From Citricoccus sp. SGAir0253 (lineage in GTDB: Bacteria > Actinomycetota > Actinomycetes > Actinomycetales > Micrococcaceae): DNA of 64,000 bases. Position 1 is the stretch's first letter, and each line of letters starts with the position of its first letter. The translations under genes and the position numbers were made by a program. This document shows positions 27,562 through 35,339 of this stretch, one piece after another. The stretch is from assembly GCF_005877055.1 (NCBI RefSeq), contig NZ_CP039424.1, positions 2,604,001-2,668,000 of the forward strand. Direction: 5' to 3'. The notes beneath the pieces are model-generated. The model saw only the letters and a list, made by a program, of their open reading frames with translations. It had not been told where the DNA came from and did no database searches.

Positions 27562-28809
27562 GTGAGCACCCCGCCGGACAGCGCCTCCTCCCCCGACCCC
27601 GCCGGGCCGCTGCTCGACGTCGTGGTGGTGGGGGCCGGCCAGGCCGGTCTCAGCGCGGCCGGGCAGCTGCTCCGCAAGGGACTGCCGCCCGGGTCCGGCT
27701 TCGTGGTGCTGGACGCCAATGACGGTCCCGGCGGGGCCTGGCGCCACCGCTGGGACTCCCTGACCTTCGACGCCGCCCACGGCATCCACGACCTGCCGGG
27801 TCTGCCCCTCGGTGCCCCCGACCCGGCCGAGCCCGCCAGCCGCGTGGTGTCCCGGTACTACGGGGAGTACGAGCGCCGGCTCGGGCTGCCGGTCGTGCGC
27901 CCGGTCGCCGTGGCGGCCGTGGACCACCGCGAGGGCGGCTTCACCGTCACCGCCGCGGACGGCCGGACATGGCGCGCCCGGGCCGTCATCAACGCCACCG
28001 GGACGTGGGACAGCCCGTACGTCCCCTACTACCCGGGCATCGCCGACTTCACCGGCCGGCAACTGCACACGCGGGGCTTCACCGCGGCGGGGGACTTCGC
28101 CGGCGAGCGCGTGCTCGTGGTCGGCGGCGGCACCTCGGCGCTGCAGTTCCTGCTGCAACTGCACGAGGCCGGCGCCCGCACCGTGTGGAGCACGCGCCGG
28201 GCCCCGGACTGGACGGACCGCTTCTTCGACGCCTCGTGGGGCGTGGACGTGGAGGCCTCCGTGTCCGCGCGCACCACCATGGGCCTGCCGCCCCTGTCCG
28301 TCGTGGCCGCCACGGGCCTGCCGGTCACGGAGCAGTACCTCGCCGGGCTGGTCTCCGGGATCCTCGTCAGCCGCGGCCCGCTGCGCCGCGTCACCCCCAC
28401 GGGCGCGGTCCTGGACGGCCCCGGCCCCGACGGCGGCTCGGTCCCCTCCCAGGGGCACGTGGCCGACCGGCTCCTGGGCCCGGGCGGGCGGGCCGACGGC
28501 GGGCTGGAGCGGGTCCCCGCCCTGCCGGGGCGGGCGTGCACGGCGGTCTCCGCCGAGGACCCCCTGACCACGTGGGAGACGCCGCTGGACACCATCCTGT
28601 GGGCCACCGGCTTCCGCGCCTCGCTGGACCACCTCGCGCCGCTGCACGTGCGCGAGCGCGGCGGCGGGGTGCGGATGGACCGCGACGGGGTCGGCGTGGT
28701 GCGGATGCCCGGGCTGTTCCTCGTGGGCTACGGCGCCTCCGCCTCCACGATCGGGGCCACCCGGGCCGGTCGCCGGGCCGCCGTGCGGGCCGCGCAGTAC
28801 GTGGCCTGA
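27562..28809 (+). CDS. FAD/NAD(P)-dependent flavin monooxygenase-like oxidoreductase
   Basis: This 415-residue protein has the FAD Rossmann motif VVVGAGQAGLSAAGQLL near residue 17, GGAWRHRWDSL, and a second nucleotide-binding motif VLVVGGGTSALQFLLQL near residue 190. The C-terminal motif LWATGFRASLDHLAPL resembles the ATG-containing motif of flavin monooxygenases and CzcO-like proteins. It probably oxidises a small organic or sulfur compound with NADPH; the substrate is unknown. The GTG at 27562 lies 6 nt after the -10 box CATACT (27550-27555), so it is leaderless, and the gene is divergent from the glyA riboswitch. Confidence 0.82.
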   Translation: MSTPPDSASSPDPAGPLLDVVVVGAGQAGLSAAGQLLRKGLPPGSGFVVLDANDGPGGAWRHRWDSLTFDAAHGIHDLPGLPLGAPDPAEPASRVVSRYYGEYERRLGLPVVRPVAVAAVDHREGGFTVTAADGRTWRARAVINATGTWDSPYVPYYPGIADFTGRQLHTRGFTAAGDFAGERVLVVGGGTSALQFLLQLHEAGARTVWSTRRAPDWTDRFFDASWGVDVEASVSARTTMGLPPLSVVAATGLPVTEQYLAGLVSGILVSRGPLRRVTPTGAVLDGPGPDGGSVPSQGHVADRLLGPGGRADGGLERVPALPGRACTAVSAEDPLTTWETPLDTILWATGFRASLDHLAPLHVRERGGGVRMDRDGVGVVRMPGLFLVGYGASASTIGATRAGRRAAVRAAQYVA

Positions 28810-28844
28810 GGGTCCCCGGCCGGGAGCCGCCGCGGGGCCGCGCG

Positions 28845-28907
28845 CCGGGCGTCCTCGGGCCGGATCCGGGCGTCCTCGGGCCGGATCCGGACGTCACCGG
28901 GCTGGAT
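28845..28907 (+). repeat. Three tandem 21-bp units
   Basis: Two identical 21-bp copies (28845-28865 and 28866-28886, unit beginning CCGGGCGTCCTCGGG) are followed by a diverged third (28887-28907) in the non-coding space between the oxidoreductase and furA. Function unknown. Confidence 0.8.
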
Positions 28908-28977
28908 CCGCTCCCTGCGGTGCCGGTCGCCGCCCCGCCCGGCACCGTTCACGCGCCGTTCCCCGGGGGGCTTGTTT

Positions 28978-29002
28978 TGAGTAACTCAGAATATGGCATA
29001 CT
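28978..29002 (+). promoter_or_regulatory. Predicted furA promoter with perfect 11-bp palindrome
   Basis: The palindrome TGAGTAACTCA (28978-28988) lies just upstream of a -10 box CATACT (28997-29002), which is 7 nt from the furA ATG. In a window with very few A/T runs, this AT-rich dyad over the promoter fits an autoregulatory Fur/CatR-type site. It also controls katA if furA and katA are co-transcribed. Confidence 0.55.
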
Positions 29003-29009
29003 GGCGAGC

Positions 29010-29540
29010 ATGACCCACGTCACCGGCCCCGGGCCGGACCCCGAGCAGGAGCACGCGCCCGGCGCCGCCTCCCTGCCCTGGGCCGCCCGCCTGCGCGGCG
29101 CGGGACTGCGGGTCACCCGGCAGCGGCTGGCGGTGCTGGACGCCCTGGACCACTCCCCCCACGCCACCGCGGACCAGGTCCTGGAGCACGTCCGCCGCTC
29201 CCTGCCGGAGATCACGGTGCAGTCCGTCTACACCGTGCTGCACTCCCTCACGGACGCCGGACTGCTGCGCCAGCTGGACCTGGCCAACTCCCCCGCCCGG
29301 TACGAGACGCGCGTGGAGGACAACCACCACCACGCCGTCTGCACGGCCTGCGGCCGCATCGAGGACGTGGCCTGCGCCGTCGGGCACGCGCCCTGCCTGA
29401 CCCCCGCGGAGACGCACGGGATGACCATCCGGGTCGCCGACGTCGTCTACCAGGGACTCTGCGCGGACTGCGCCCGCCGGCAGGCCGGGGACCACCCCGG
29501 CCCCGGCGCCCCCAGCCCCCGGGACGCCCACCAGGGCTGA
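29010..29540 (+). CDS. furA: Fur family regulator (FurA/CatR/PerR type) upstream of catalase
   Basis: This 176-residue protein has an N-terminal winged helix ([40 protein letters not shown]) and the Fur metal-binding domain. That domain includes DNHHHAVC (H106-H108, C111), C114, and a second CxxC pair at C151/C154 for structural zinc. Its position 38 nt before katA matches furA-katG and catR-catA pairs of actinobacteria, where the regulator represses the peroxidase until peroxide oxidises it. The mRNA appears leaderless: -10 CATACT ends 7 nt before the ATG. Peroxide sensing is inferred from context. Confidence 0.9.
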   Translation: MTHVTGPGPDPEQEHAPGAASLPWAARLRGAGLRVTRQRLAVLDALDHSPHATADQVLEHVRRSLPEITVQSVYTVLHSLTDAGLLRQLDLANSPARYETRVEDNHHHAVCTACGRIEDVACAVGHAPCLTPAETHGMTIRVADVVYQGLCADCARRQAGDHPGPGAPSPRDAHQG

Positions 29541-29578
29541 CCGGACCTTCCACCCCACCCCCGACCAAGGAGAACGTG

Positions 29579-31099
29579 ATGACGGAAACCACTCCGCACG
29601 CCACCGGTTCGACCACGCAGGCCGGCATCCCGGCCGTCAGCGACCGCAACTCGCTGACCGTGGGCAACAACGGCCCCATCGTGCTGCACGACCACCACCT
29701 GGTGGAGACGCTGGCGCACTTCAACCGGATGAACGTCCCGGAGCGCCGTCCGCACGCCAAGGGCTCCGGCGCCTTCGGCACCTTCGAGGTCACCGAGGAC
29801 ATCTCGCAGTACACCAAGGCCGACTTCCTGCAGCCGGGCAAGAAGACCGACCTGCTGGCCCGCTTCTCCACCGTGGCCGGCGAGCTCGGCTCCCCGGACA
29901 CCTGGCGGGACGTGCGCGGCTTCGCGCTGAAGTTCTACACCGAGGAGGGCAACTTCGACCTCGTCGGCAACAACACCCCGGTGTTCTTCGTGCGCGACCC
30001 CATGAAGTTCCCGCACTTCATCCGCTCGCAGAAGCGCCTGCCGGACTCCGGCCTGCGTGACGCCACCATGCAGTGGGACTTCTGGACCCAGAACCCCGAG
30101 TCCGCGCACCAGGTGACCTACCTGATGGGCCCGCGCGGCCTGCCGAAGACCTGGCGCCACATGAACGGCTACTCCTCCCACACCTACTCCCTGGTCAACG
30201 CCGAGGGCGAGCGGTTCTGGGTCAAGTGGGCCTTCAAGTCCCGGCAGGGCGTCGAGTTCCTCTCCAACGAGGAGGCCCAGGAGCTGGCCGGCGCCAACGC
30301 CGAGTACCACCGCCAGGACCTGTTCGAGGCCATCGGCCGCGGCGAGTTCCCGGTCTGGGACGCCTACCTGCAGGTCATGCCGTACGAGGAGGCCAAGACC
30401 TACCGGTTCAACCCCTTCGACCTGACCAAGGTCTGGTCCAAGAAGGACTACCCGCGCATCAAGGTCGGCACCATGACCCTGAACCGCAACCCGGAGAACT
30501 TCTTCGCCGAGATCGAGCAGTCCGCCTTCTCCCCGGCCAACATGGTCCCGGGCACCGGCAACTCCCCGGACAAGATGCTGCTGGGCCGCAACTTCGCCTA
30601 CGCGGACGCCCAGCGCTACCGCATCGGCACCAACTTCCAGCAGCTGCCGGTCAACAAGCCGATCAACGAGGTGCACACCTACAACTTCGAGGGCAACATG
30701 TGGTACGAGCACACCGGTGCCCGCTCCGTGTACGCCCCGAACTCCTTCGGTGACTCCTGGTCGGACCAGACCGGCCCGGTGGACAACGGCTGGGAGGCCG
30801 ACGGCGAGCTGGTCCGCAGCTCCTACGACCTGCACGCCGAGGACGACGACTTCGGCCAGGCCGGCACCCTCGTGCGCGAGGTGTTCTCGGACGCCCAGCG
30901 CGACGAGTTCGTGCGGACCGTCGCCGGCGCCCTGGACGGCGTCAAGGAGCCGGTGCTGTCCCGCGCCTTCCAGTACTGGAAGAACGTGGACGCCACCATC
31001 GGCCAGCGCATCGAGGACGCCGTGAAGTCCGCCGCCGAGGGCGCCTCCGTGCCCGGCATGGGCGCGGACGAGGGCGAGACCGTCGGCGTGGGCCGCTGA
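29579..31099 (+). CDS. katA: Monofunctional haem catalase
   Basis: This protein of about 506 residues belongs to the small-subunit clade of haem catalases and converts hydrogen peroxide to water and oxygen. The distal His is H59 in [12 protein letters not shown], the distal Asn is in [11 protein letters not shown], and the proximal haem ligand is Tyr341 in [11 protein letters not shown]. The SD AAGGAG (29567-29572) is spaced 6 nt from ATG 29579; a GTG three bases earlier is a less likely start. Codon use is very strongly C/G-ending, as in highly expressed genes such as sdhA. It follows furA directly and ends at a strong hairpin. Confidence 0.96.
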   Translation: MTETTPHATGSTTQAGIPAVSDRNSLTVGNNGPIVLHDHHLVETLAHFNRMNVPERRPHAKGSGAFGTFEVTEDISQYTKADFLQPGKKTDLLARFSTVAGELGSPDTWRDVRGFALKFYTEEGNFDLVGNNTPVFFVRDPMKFPHFIRSQKRLPDSGLRDATMQWDFWTQNPESAHQVTYLMGPRGLPKTWRHMNGYSSHTYSLVNAEGERFWVKWAFKSRQGVEFLSNEEAQELAGANAEYHRQDLFEAIGRGEFPVWDAYLQVMPYEEAKTYRFNPFDLTKVWSKKDYPRIKVGTMTLNRNPENFFAEIEQSAFSPANMVPGTGNSPDKMLLGRNFAYADAQRYRIGTNFQQLPVNKPINEVHTYNFEGNMWYEHTGARSVYAPNSFGDSWSDQTGPVDNGWEADGELVRSSYDLHAEDDDFGQAGTLVREVFSDAQRDEFVRTVAGALDGVKEPVLSRAFQYWKNVDATIGQRIEDAVKSAAEGASVPGMGADEGETVGVGR

Positions 31100-31118
31100 T
31101 CGCCTGAGGTCCTGACGA

Positions 31119-31155
31119 CGGGGCCCGCACCTGCCGACGGCAGGTGCGGGCCCCG
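31119..31155 (+). terminator. katA terminator
   Basis: A perfect 17-bp stem starting CGGGGCCCGCACCTGCC, with a 3-nt loop GAC, starts 19 nt after the katA stop. It also lies downstream of the convergent gene ending at 31201. Confidence 0.85.
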
Positions 31156-31200
31156 TCCCGTTCCCGGGCGGCGCCGGGCCGGACCGGCCCAGGCGCCCCC

Positions 31201-32130
31201 TCAGGCGCCCCGGTGGCTGCCCGTCGGGCCGTCCTCGTCCGCCGGCCGGTCGACGACGGTCTCGCCGTCGCCCGCGGTCCACGAGTCCACGTCCTGCACC
31301 ACGTCCGGCTGCGCCTGGGTCGGGCGCTCCCCCGCCACCGGTGCCGCGTGGCGGCCGCGCGGGCCGCGGTCGTCGGGCCCGCCGAGGCCGTCCGCGTCCG
31401 TCCGGTCGCCCCGGAGGTCCCCGGCCAGGCCGCTCGCGCGCCGGTCCCCGCGGTCCTCGCGGCGGTCCGGCACGCCGTCGCCGTCGCGGTCCCGTTCCGT
31501 CCAGTCCTCGTCCTCCGGGGCACCCTCCCGGCGGTCGGCGACGCCGTCGCCGTCGCGGTCGCGCCCGGTCCACCCGTTCCCCGTCGAGGTCCCCTCGCGG
31601 CGGTCCGGCACGCCGTCGCCGTCGCGGTCCCGTTCCGTCCAGTCCTCGTCCTCCGGGGCACCCTCCCGGCGGTCGGCGACGCCGTCGCCGTCCCGGTCGC
31701 GCACCCCGGCGCCGGCGACGCCGTGGCGGCGGTCCTCCTGGAGGGTCTCCAGCGGGTCGGAGCCGTCCCGGCGCCGCCCGTCCCGGTCCGTGTCCACGGT
31801 GGGATCCTTGCGGTCGGCCTCGCGCAGCTGCGCCTCCAGGGCACTGGCCGAGGTCTGGGCCTCCTGCCGCCGGCCCTCCGCGGCGGCGCGGAGCTGGCGG
31901 GCCCGCTCCTCGGCGGCGGCGGCCTCCTGCTGGGCGGCCGCGGCGGCCCGGGACTCGGCCTCCAGGCGCTCCTGCTGCCGGGCCGCGTCCTGGCGCAGGC
32001 GCTCGGCCTCGAGGCGGTCCGCCTCCCGCCGGCGGGCCCGACGACGGCTGCCGACGACGAGGGCGATCACCACCAGGATGACGATCACCACGATCGCGAT
32101 GATGAGCCAGAGGATCTGCTGGTCGGTCAT
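31201..32130 (-). CDS. Membrane-anchored coiled-coil protein with DxDGDG (thrombospondin type 3-like) repeats
   Basis: This 309-residue protein is of unknown function. A single hydrophobic helix (about residues 6-27) with a basic flank (SRRRARRR) is followed by a heptad-rich, Ala/Glu/Arg coiled coil (about 33-105). Then come four tandem 23-residue repeats starting at residues 145, 168, 191 and 214, each opening with DRDGDGVxDRRE. Repeats 1 and 3 are identical in sequence, and a degenerate half-unit (DTDRDG) lies at 114. DxDGDGxxD is the calcium-binding core of TSP3/EF-hand-like repeats. The tail is acidic and Gly/Pro-rich. Topology is uncertain: the positive flank after the helix favours a cytoplasmic C-terminus, whereas Ca-binding repeats are more often outside. 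A LacI-type palindrome lies upstream. Confidence 0.75.
   Translation of the reverse strand: MTDQQILWLIIAIVVIVILVVIALVVGSRRRARRREADRLEAERLRQDAARQQERLEAESRAAAAAQQEAAAAEERARQLRAAAEGRRQEAQTSASALEAQLREADRKDPTVDTDRDGRRRDGSDPLETLQEDRRHGVAGAGVRDRDGDGVADRREGAPEDEDWTERDRDGDGVPDRREGTSTGNGWTGRDRDGDGVADRREGAPEDEDWTERDRDGDGVPDRREDRGDRRASGLAGDLRGDRTDADGLGGPDDRGPRGRHAAPVAGERPTQAQPDVVQDVDSWTAGDGETVVDRPADEDGPTGSHRGA
31456..31692 (-). repeat. 99-bp direct repeat inside the DxDGDG gene
   Basis: Positions 31456-31554 and 31594-31692 are identical over 99 bp, offset by 138 bp, which is exactly two 69-bp (23-codon) repeat units. This shows a recent duplication of a two-repeat block, or gene conversion. It makes the locus prone to copy-number change and to assembly error. 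Confidence 0.85.
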
Positions 32131-32258
32131 GACGTGTCCTTTGCGGTTGCCGGGTCCACGCCGGGCCGCTGGCCGCCCCGGCGGGCGCCGCCGCGGTGGG
32201 TACCGGCGGCGACCTCACGTCGCCCACTGTGCCACAGGGAGCACGCCCGTCCCATGGC

Positions 32259-32272
32259 TGGGAGCGCTCCCG
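32259..32272. promoter_or_regulatory. LacI-family (CebR-like) operator candidate
   Basis: TGGGAGCGCTCCCG contains a perfect 12-bp palindrome (32260-32271) and differs by one base from the 14-bp CebR operator consensus of Streptomyces (TGGGAGCGCTCCCA). It lies 128 nt upstream of the membrane-anchored repeat protein and 66 nt upstream of purU, in a 208-nt divergent region. Which gene it controls, if any, is not evident. Confidence 0.45.
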
Positions 32273-32338
32273 TCACCCGGGCGGCCACATTACGGTCATG
32301 ATGTACGTCACTATGGCCAGAGATATAGGATCGCCCCC

Positions 32339-33223
32339 ATGAGCGCTTCCCCGTCGACCGCGAACCAGACCAAGATGGTCCTGTCCCTGTCCTGCACCAA
32401 TGCCCGTGGGATCGTCCACGCCGTCTCGGGCGCCCTCCTGTCCGTGGAGGGGGACATCACCGAGTCCAAGCAGTTCGACTCCCCCGAGTCGGGCAACTTC
32501 TTCATGCGGGTGGAGTTCGTGACCCCGCAGCCGCTGGAGCGCGTCCGCGAGGCGCTGGAGCCGGTGGAGGAGGAGTTCGGCATGGAGATCGGCCTGTGGG
32601 AGGCCTCCCGCAAGACCCGGGCCCTGATCATGTGCTCCAAGGACGGACGCACCCTGAACGACCTGCTGTTCCAGCAGCGCGCCGGCACCCTGCCCATCGA
32701 CATCCCCGTCATCGTCTCCAACCACCTCGAGCTGCAGCCGATGGCCTACTTCTACGGCATCCCCTTCGTGCACATCCCCCTGATCAAGCGCCCCGACGGC
32801 ACCGACAACAAGGCCGAGGCCGAGGCCCGGCTGATGGAACTGGTCAACGAGTACGACATCGAACTGGTCGTGCTGGCCCGCTACATGCAGGTCCTCTCCG
32901 ATGACCTGTGCCGCAAGCTCGGGGGCCGGGCCATCAACATCCACCACTCCTTCCTACCCTCCTTCAAGGGCGCCAAGCCCTACCACCAGGCCCACGAGCG
33001 CGGGGTCAAGCTCATCGGCGCCACCGCCCACTACGTCACCCCGGACCTGGACGAGGGCCCGATCATCGACCAGACCGTCCAGCGCGTCACCCACGCCCAG
33101 TCCGCCCGGGACTTCGTCAACATGGGCCGCGAGGTCGAGGGCTCCACCCTGTGCCGGGCCGTGCGCTGGCACGCCGAGCACCGGGTGCTGCTCGACGGCA
33201 ACCGCACCGTCGTCTTCGACTGA
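32339..33223 (+). CDS. purU: Formyltetrahydrofolate deformylase
   Basis: This 294-residue enzyme hydrolyses 10-formyl-THF to THF and formate, balancing the one-carbon pool. It has an N-terminal ACT domain (LSLSCTNARGIVHAVSGALL) and a formyltransferase-fold catalytic domain with VSNHLELQPMAYFYGIPF. The active-site run INIHHSFLPSFKGAKPYHQA is followed by GATAHYVTPDLDEGPII. ATG 32339 lies 7 nt after the -10 TAGGAT (32326-32331), so the mRNA is predicted to be leaderless. It is about 5 kb from glyA-folD; no ZTP aptamer is possible here because there is no leader. Confidence 0.95.
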   Translation: MSASPSTANQTKMVLSLSCTNARGIVHAVSGALLSVEGDITESKQFDSPESGNFFMRVEFVTPQPLERVREALEPVEEEFGMEIGLWEASRKTRALIMCSKDGRTLNDLLFQQRAGTLPIDIPVIVSNHLELQPMAYFYGIPFVHIPLIKRPDGTDNKAEAEARLMELVNEYDIELVVLARYMQVLSDDLCRKLGGRAINIHHSFLPSFKGAKPYHQAHERGVKLIGATAHYVTPDLDEGPIIDQTVQRVTHAQSARDFVNMGREVEGSTLCRAVRWHAEHRVLLDGNRTVVFD

Positions 33224-33262
33224 CCCACCACCCCCCCTCGCGCGCACGCAGCGCGCGCACCA

Positions 33263-33319
33263 GGGCCCGGCCGGCCCCGGACCCCCGCCCCCCGGCGGGG
33301 CCCGGACCCGGCCGGGCCC
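33263..33319 (+). terminator. purU terminator
   Basis: A 12-bp stem GGGCCCGGCCGG / CCGGCCGGGCCC encloses a further GC-rich hairpin in the 158-nt gap after purU. A CGCGCG/CGCGCG palindrome precedes it at about 33239-33257. Confidence 0.6.
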
Positions 33320-33381
33320 CGCCGCGTCCACCCCCCGGCCGGCCACTGGGCGCCGGTCCGCCGCGCCCCTAGTCTGGTGAC

Positions 33382-33900
33382 ATGGCACACCTGATCACCA
33401 TCGCCGGCGCCACGCCGTCCGTCCACGAGTCCGTCTTCCTGGCCCCCACCGCGACCCTGTCCGGGGATGTCGCGCTCGGCGCCGAGTCCTCCGCGTTCTA
33501 CGGCGTCTCCGTGCGCGGGGACAGCGCCCCCATCCGGGTCGGGGAGCGCACGAACCTCCAGGACAACGTCGTCCTCCACGCCGATGCGGGCTTCCCCTGC
33601 ACGCTGGGGCAGGACATCTCGGTGGGCCACTCCGCCGTGGTCCACGGCGCCACGGTGGAGGACGGCTGCCTCGTGGGCATGTCCGCCACGATCATGAACG
33701 GGTCGGTCATCGGCGCCCGGTCGCTCGTCGCCGCCGGGGCGCTGGTGCTCGAGGGCACCGTCGTCCCGCCGCGCTCCCTCGTCGCCGGGGTCCCCGCCAA
33801 GGTGCGCCGGGAGCTCACCGACGAGGAGGTCGCCTCCCTCGCCAGCAACTCCTCGCACTACGTGGAACTGGCCGCCGCGCACCGCGCCGCCACCTCCTGA
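33382..33900 (+). CDS. Gamma-class carbonic anhydrase-like protein (left-handed beta-helix)
   Basis: This 172-residue hexapeptide-repeat protein of the gamma-CA / YrdA / PaaY group has the zinc-ligand histidines in NVVLHADAG and VGHSAVVHGATV (typical H-x-n-H-x4-H pattern), the GRSVIHP-like YGVSVRGD segment, and GVPAKVRREL at the C-terminal helix. Some members are carbonic anhydrases; many have no proven activity. ATG 33382 is 6 nt after the -10 TAGTCT (33370-33375), so it is leaderless. Confidence 0.88.
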   Translation: MAHLITIAGATPSVHESVFLAPTATLSGDVALGAESSAFYGVSVRGDSAPIRVGERTNLQDNVVLHADAGFPCTLGQDISVGHSAVVHGATVEDGCLVGMSATIMNGSVIGARSLVAAGALVLEGTVVPPRSLVAGVPAKVRRELTDEEVASLASNSSHYVELAAAHRAATS

Positions 33901-33950
33901 GCCGGGGTCGGGCGCCGGCACGCCGCCGACCCCGGCCCCTCTACGGGCCG

Positions 33951-33996
33951 GCGCCCTGCGGGCCGGACGGTCGATGCCGTCCCGCCCGCAGGGCGC
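33951..33996. terminator. Bidirectional terminator, carbonic anhydrase / sugar ABC ATPase
   Basis: A 13-bp stem GCGCCCTGCGGGC / GCCCGCAGGGCGC encloses a smaller ACGG/CCGT stem, between the convergent stops at 33900 and 34037. A second dyad (GCCGGGGTCGG / CCGACCCCGGC) starts at 33901. Confidence 0.8.
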
Positions 33997-34036
33997 CGTG
34001 TCCGACCGACTGCCGGGCCGGAGCGGCCAGTGGCGG

Positions 34037-35305
34037 TCAGGCGCGCTGGGTGTCCCGCTCCCGCGCGACCGCCAGTTCCCGCTCACGTTCCTCGGCGGCC
34101 ATCCGGGTCAGTTCGGCGCCGGCCTCCGCATCCCGCGTGAGGTTCTCCCCCGACTCGGGATCGAAGATGTGGATCCGCGAGGTGTCCACCCACAGGTCCA
34201 CCGGTTGGCCCGGACGCACGCGGGACTCGGCCGAGAGCGTGGTGACGACCTGGGGCCGCAGCTCGTCGGCGTCCATCTCCGCGGCCAGTGTCGAGAGCAG
34301 GCCACGGGTCCGCTCGTCCGGCTCGAACTCGATGTAGCCGTACTGCTCGTGGCCCAGCCACTCCAGGTGCGAGAGCTGGGCGCTGAAGACCGAGCCCTTG
34401 GAGCGCTTGGACTCGTCCACGAGGGAGGCGTCCTCGAAGAACTCCGGACGCAGGCCGACGAACACCAGGTCCTTGCCCCGCGCCACGGCAGCGCGCTCGG
34501 CCGGGACCGGGATGTCCCCGATCGGAGAGGACAGCACGGCCCCGCCCCCGTCCTCCCGCAGGTGGGCCGGCAGGAAGTTCATGGACGGGGAGCCGATGAA
34601 GCCGGCCACGAACAGGTTGACGGGCTGTTCGTAGAGCTCCCGGGGGCTGGCCACCTGCTGCAGGATCCCCTTCTTGAGCACCGCCACCCGGTCCCCGAGG
34701 GTCATGGCCTCGGTCTGGTCGTGGGTGACGTAGACGCTGGTGACCCCGAGCCGGCGCTGGAGCTGGGCGATCTCCGCGCGCATCTGGCCGCGCAGCTTGG
34801 CGTCCAGGTTGGACAGGGGCTCGTCGAAGAGGAACGCGTCCGCGTGGCGGACGATCGCCCGGCCCATGGCCACGCGCTGGCGCTGGCCGCCGGAGAGGTT
34901 GGCCGGCTTGCGGTCCAGGTGCTCCGTCAGCTCGAGCAGCCGGGCGGCGTTCTGCACCTTCTCGTCCACCGAGCCGTTGCCGCCGCCGTCCTTGGCCAGC
35001 CGCAGGGGGAAGGCGATGTTCTCGTACACCGTCAGGTGCGGGTACAGCGCGTAGTTCTGGAACACCATCGCCAGGTTGCGGTCCTTGGGGGCCGCCTCGT
35101 TCATGCGCTTGCCGTTGATGAGCAGTTCCCCGGAGGTGATGTCCTCCAGGCCGACGATCATCCGCAGCAGCGTGGACTTGCCGCAGCCGGAGGGACCCAC
35201 GAGGATGACGAACTCCCCGTCGGCGATGTCCAGGGAGACGTTGTTCACCGCCGGGAAGCCGTCGTCGTACTTCTTGACGATGTTGTTCAGCGTGATGGAG
35301 GCCAT
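34037..35305 (-). CDS. Sugar ABC transporter ATPase (MalK/UgpC/SugC type)
   Basis: This 422-residue CUT1-class ATPase has Walker A GPSGCGKST (37-45), Q-loop MVFQNYALYPHLTV, signature LSGGQRQRVAMGRAI, Walker B AFLFDEPLSNLDAKLR and switch VYVTHDQTEAM. The C-terminal OB-fold/TOBE region (FVGLRPEFFE) typical of MalK-type regulatory domains follows. An acidic/basic helical tail of about 30 residues (AEERERELAVARERD) is extra. It ends the operon SBP - permease - permease - ATPase, the gene order of LpqY-SugABC, with a 34-nt gap after the preceding permease. Confidence 0.92.
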   Translation of the reverse strand: MASITLNNIVKKYDDGFPAVNNVSLDIADGEFVILVGPSGCGKSTLLRMIVGLEDITSGELLINGKRMNEAAPKDRNLAMVFQNYALYPHLTVYENIAFPLRLAKDGGGNGSVDEKVQNAARLLELTEHLDRKPANLSGGQRQRVAMGRAIVRHADAFLFDEPLSNLDAKLRGQMRAEIAQLQRRLGVTSVYVTHDQTEAMTLGDRVAVLKKGILQQVASPRELYEQPVNLFVAGFIGSPSMNFLPAHLREDGGGAVLSSPIGDIPVPAERAAVARGKDLVFVGLRPEFFEDASLVDESKRSKGSVFSAQLSHLEWLGHEQYGYIEFEPDERTRGLLSTLAAEMDADELRPQVVTTLSAESRVRPGQPVDLWVDTSRIHIFDPESGENLTRDAEAGAELTRMAAEERERELAVARERDTQRA

Positions 35306-35339
35306 GAGGGATTGCCTTTCGTTCTCGTGCTGGCTGCGC

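Noticed and set aside
29010-31099. Horizontal transfer of furA-katA
   Set aside because: GC content and codon use equal the rest of the window, and there are no flanking repeats or integrase.
33239-33257. CGCGCG repeats as a special element
   Set aside because: Short GC palindromes are frequent by chance at this base composition; the nearby 12-bp stem is a better terminator candidate.
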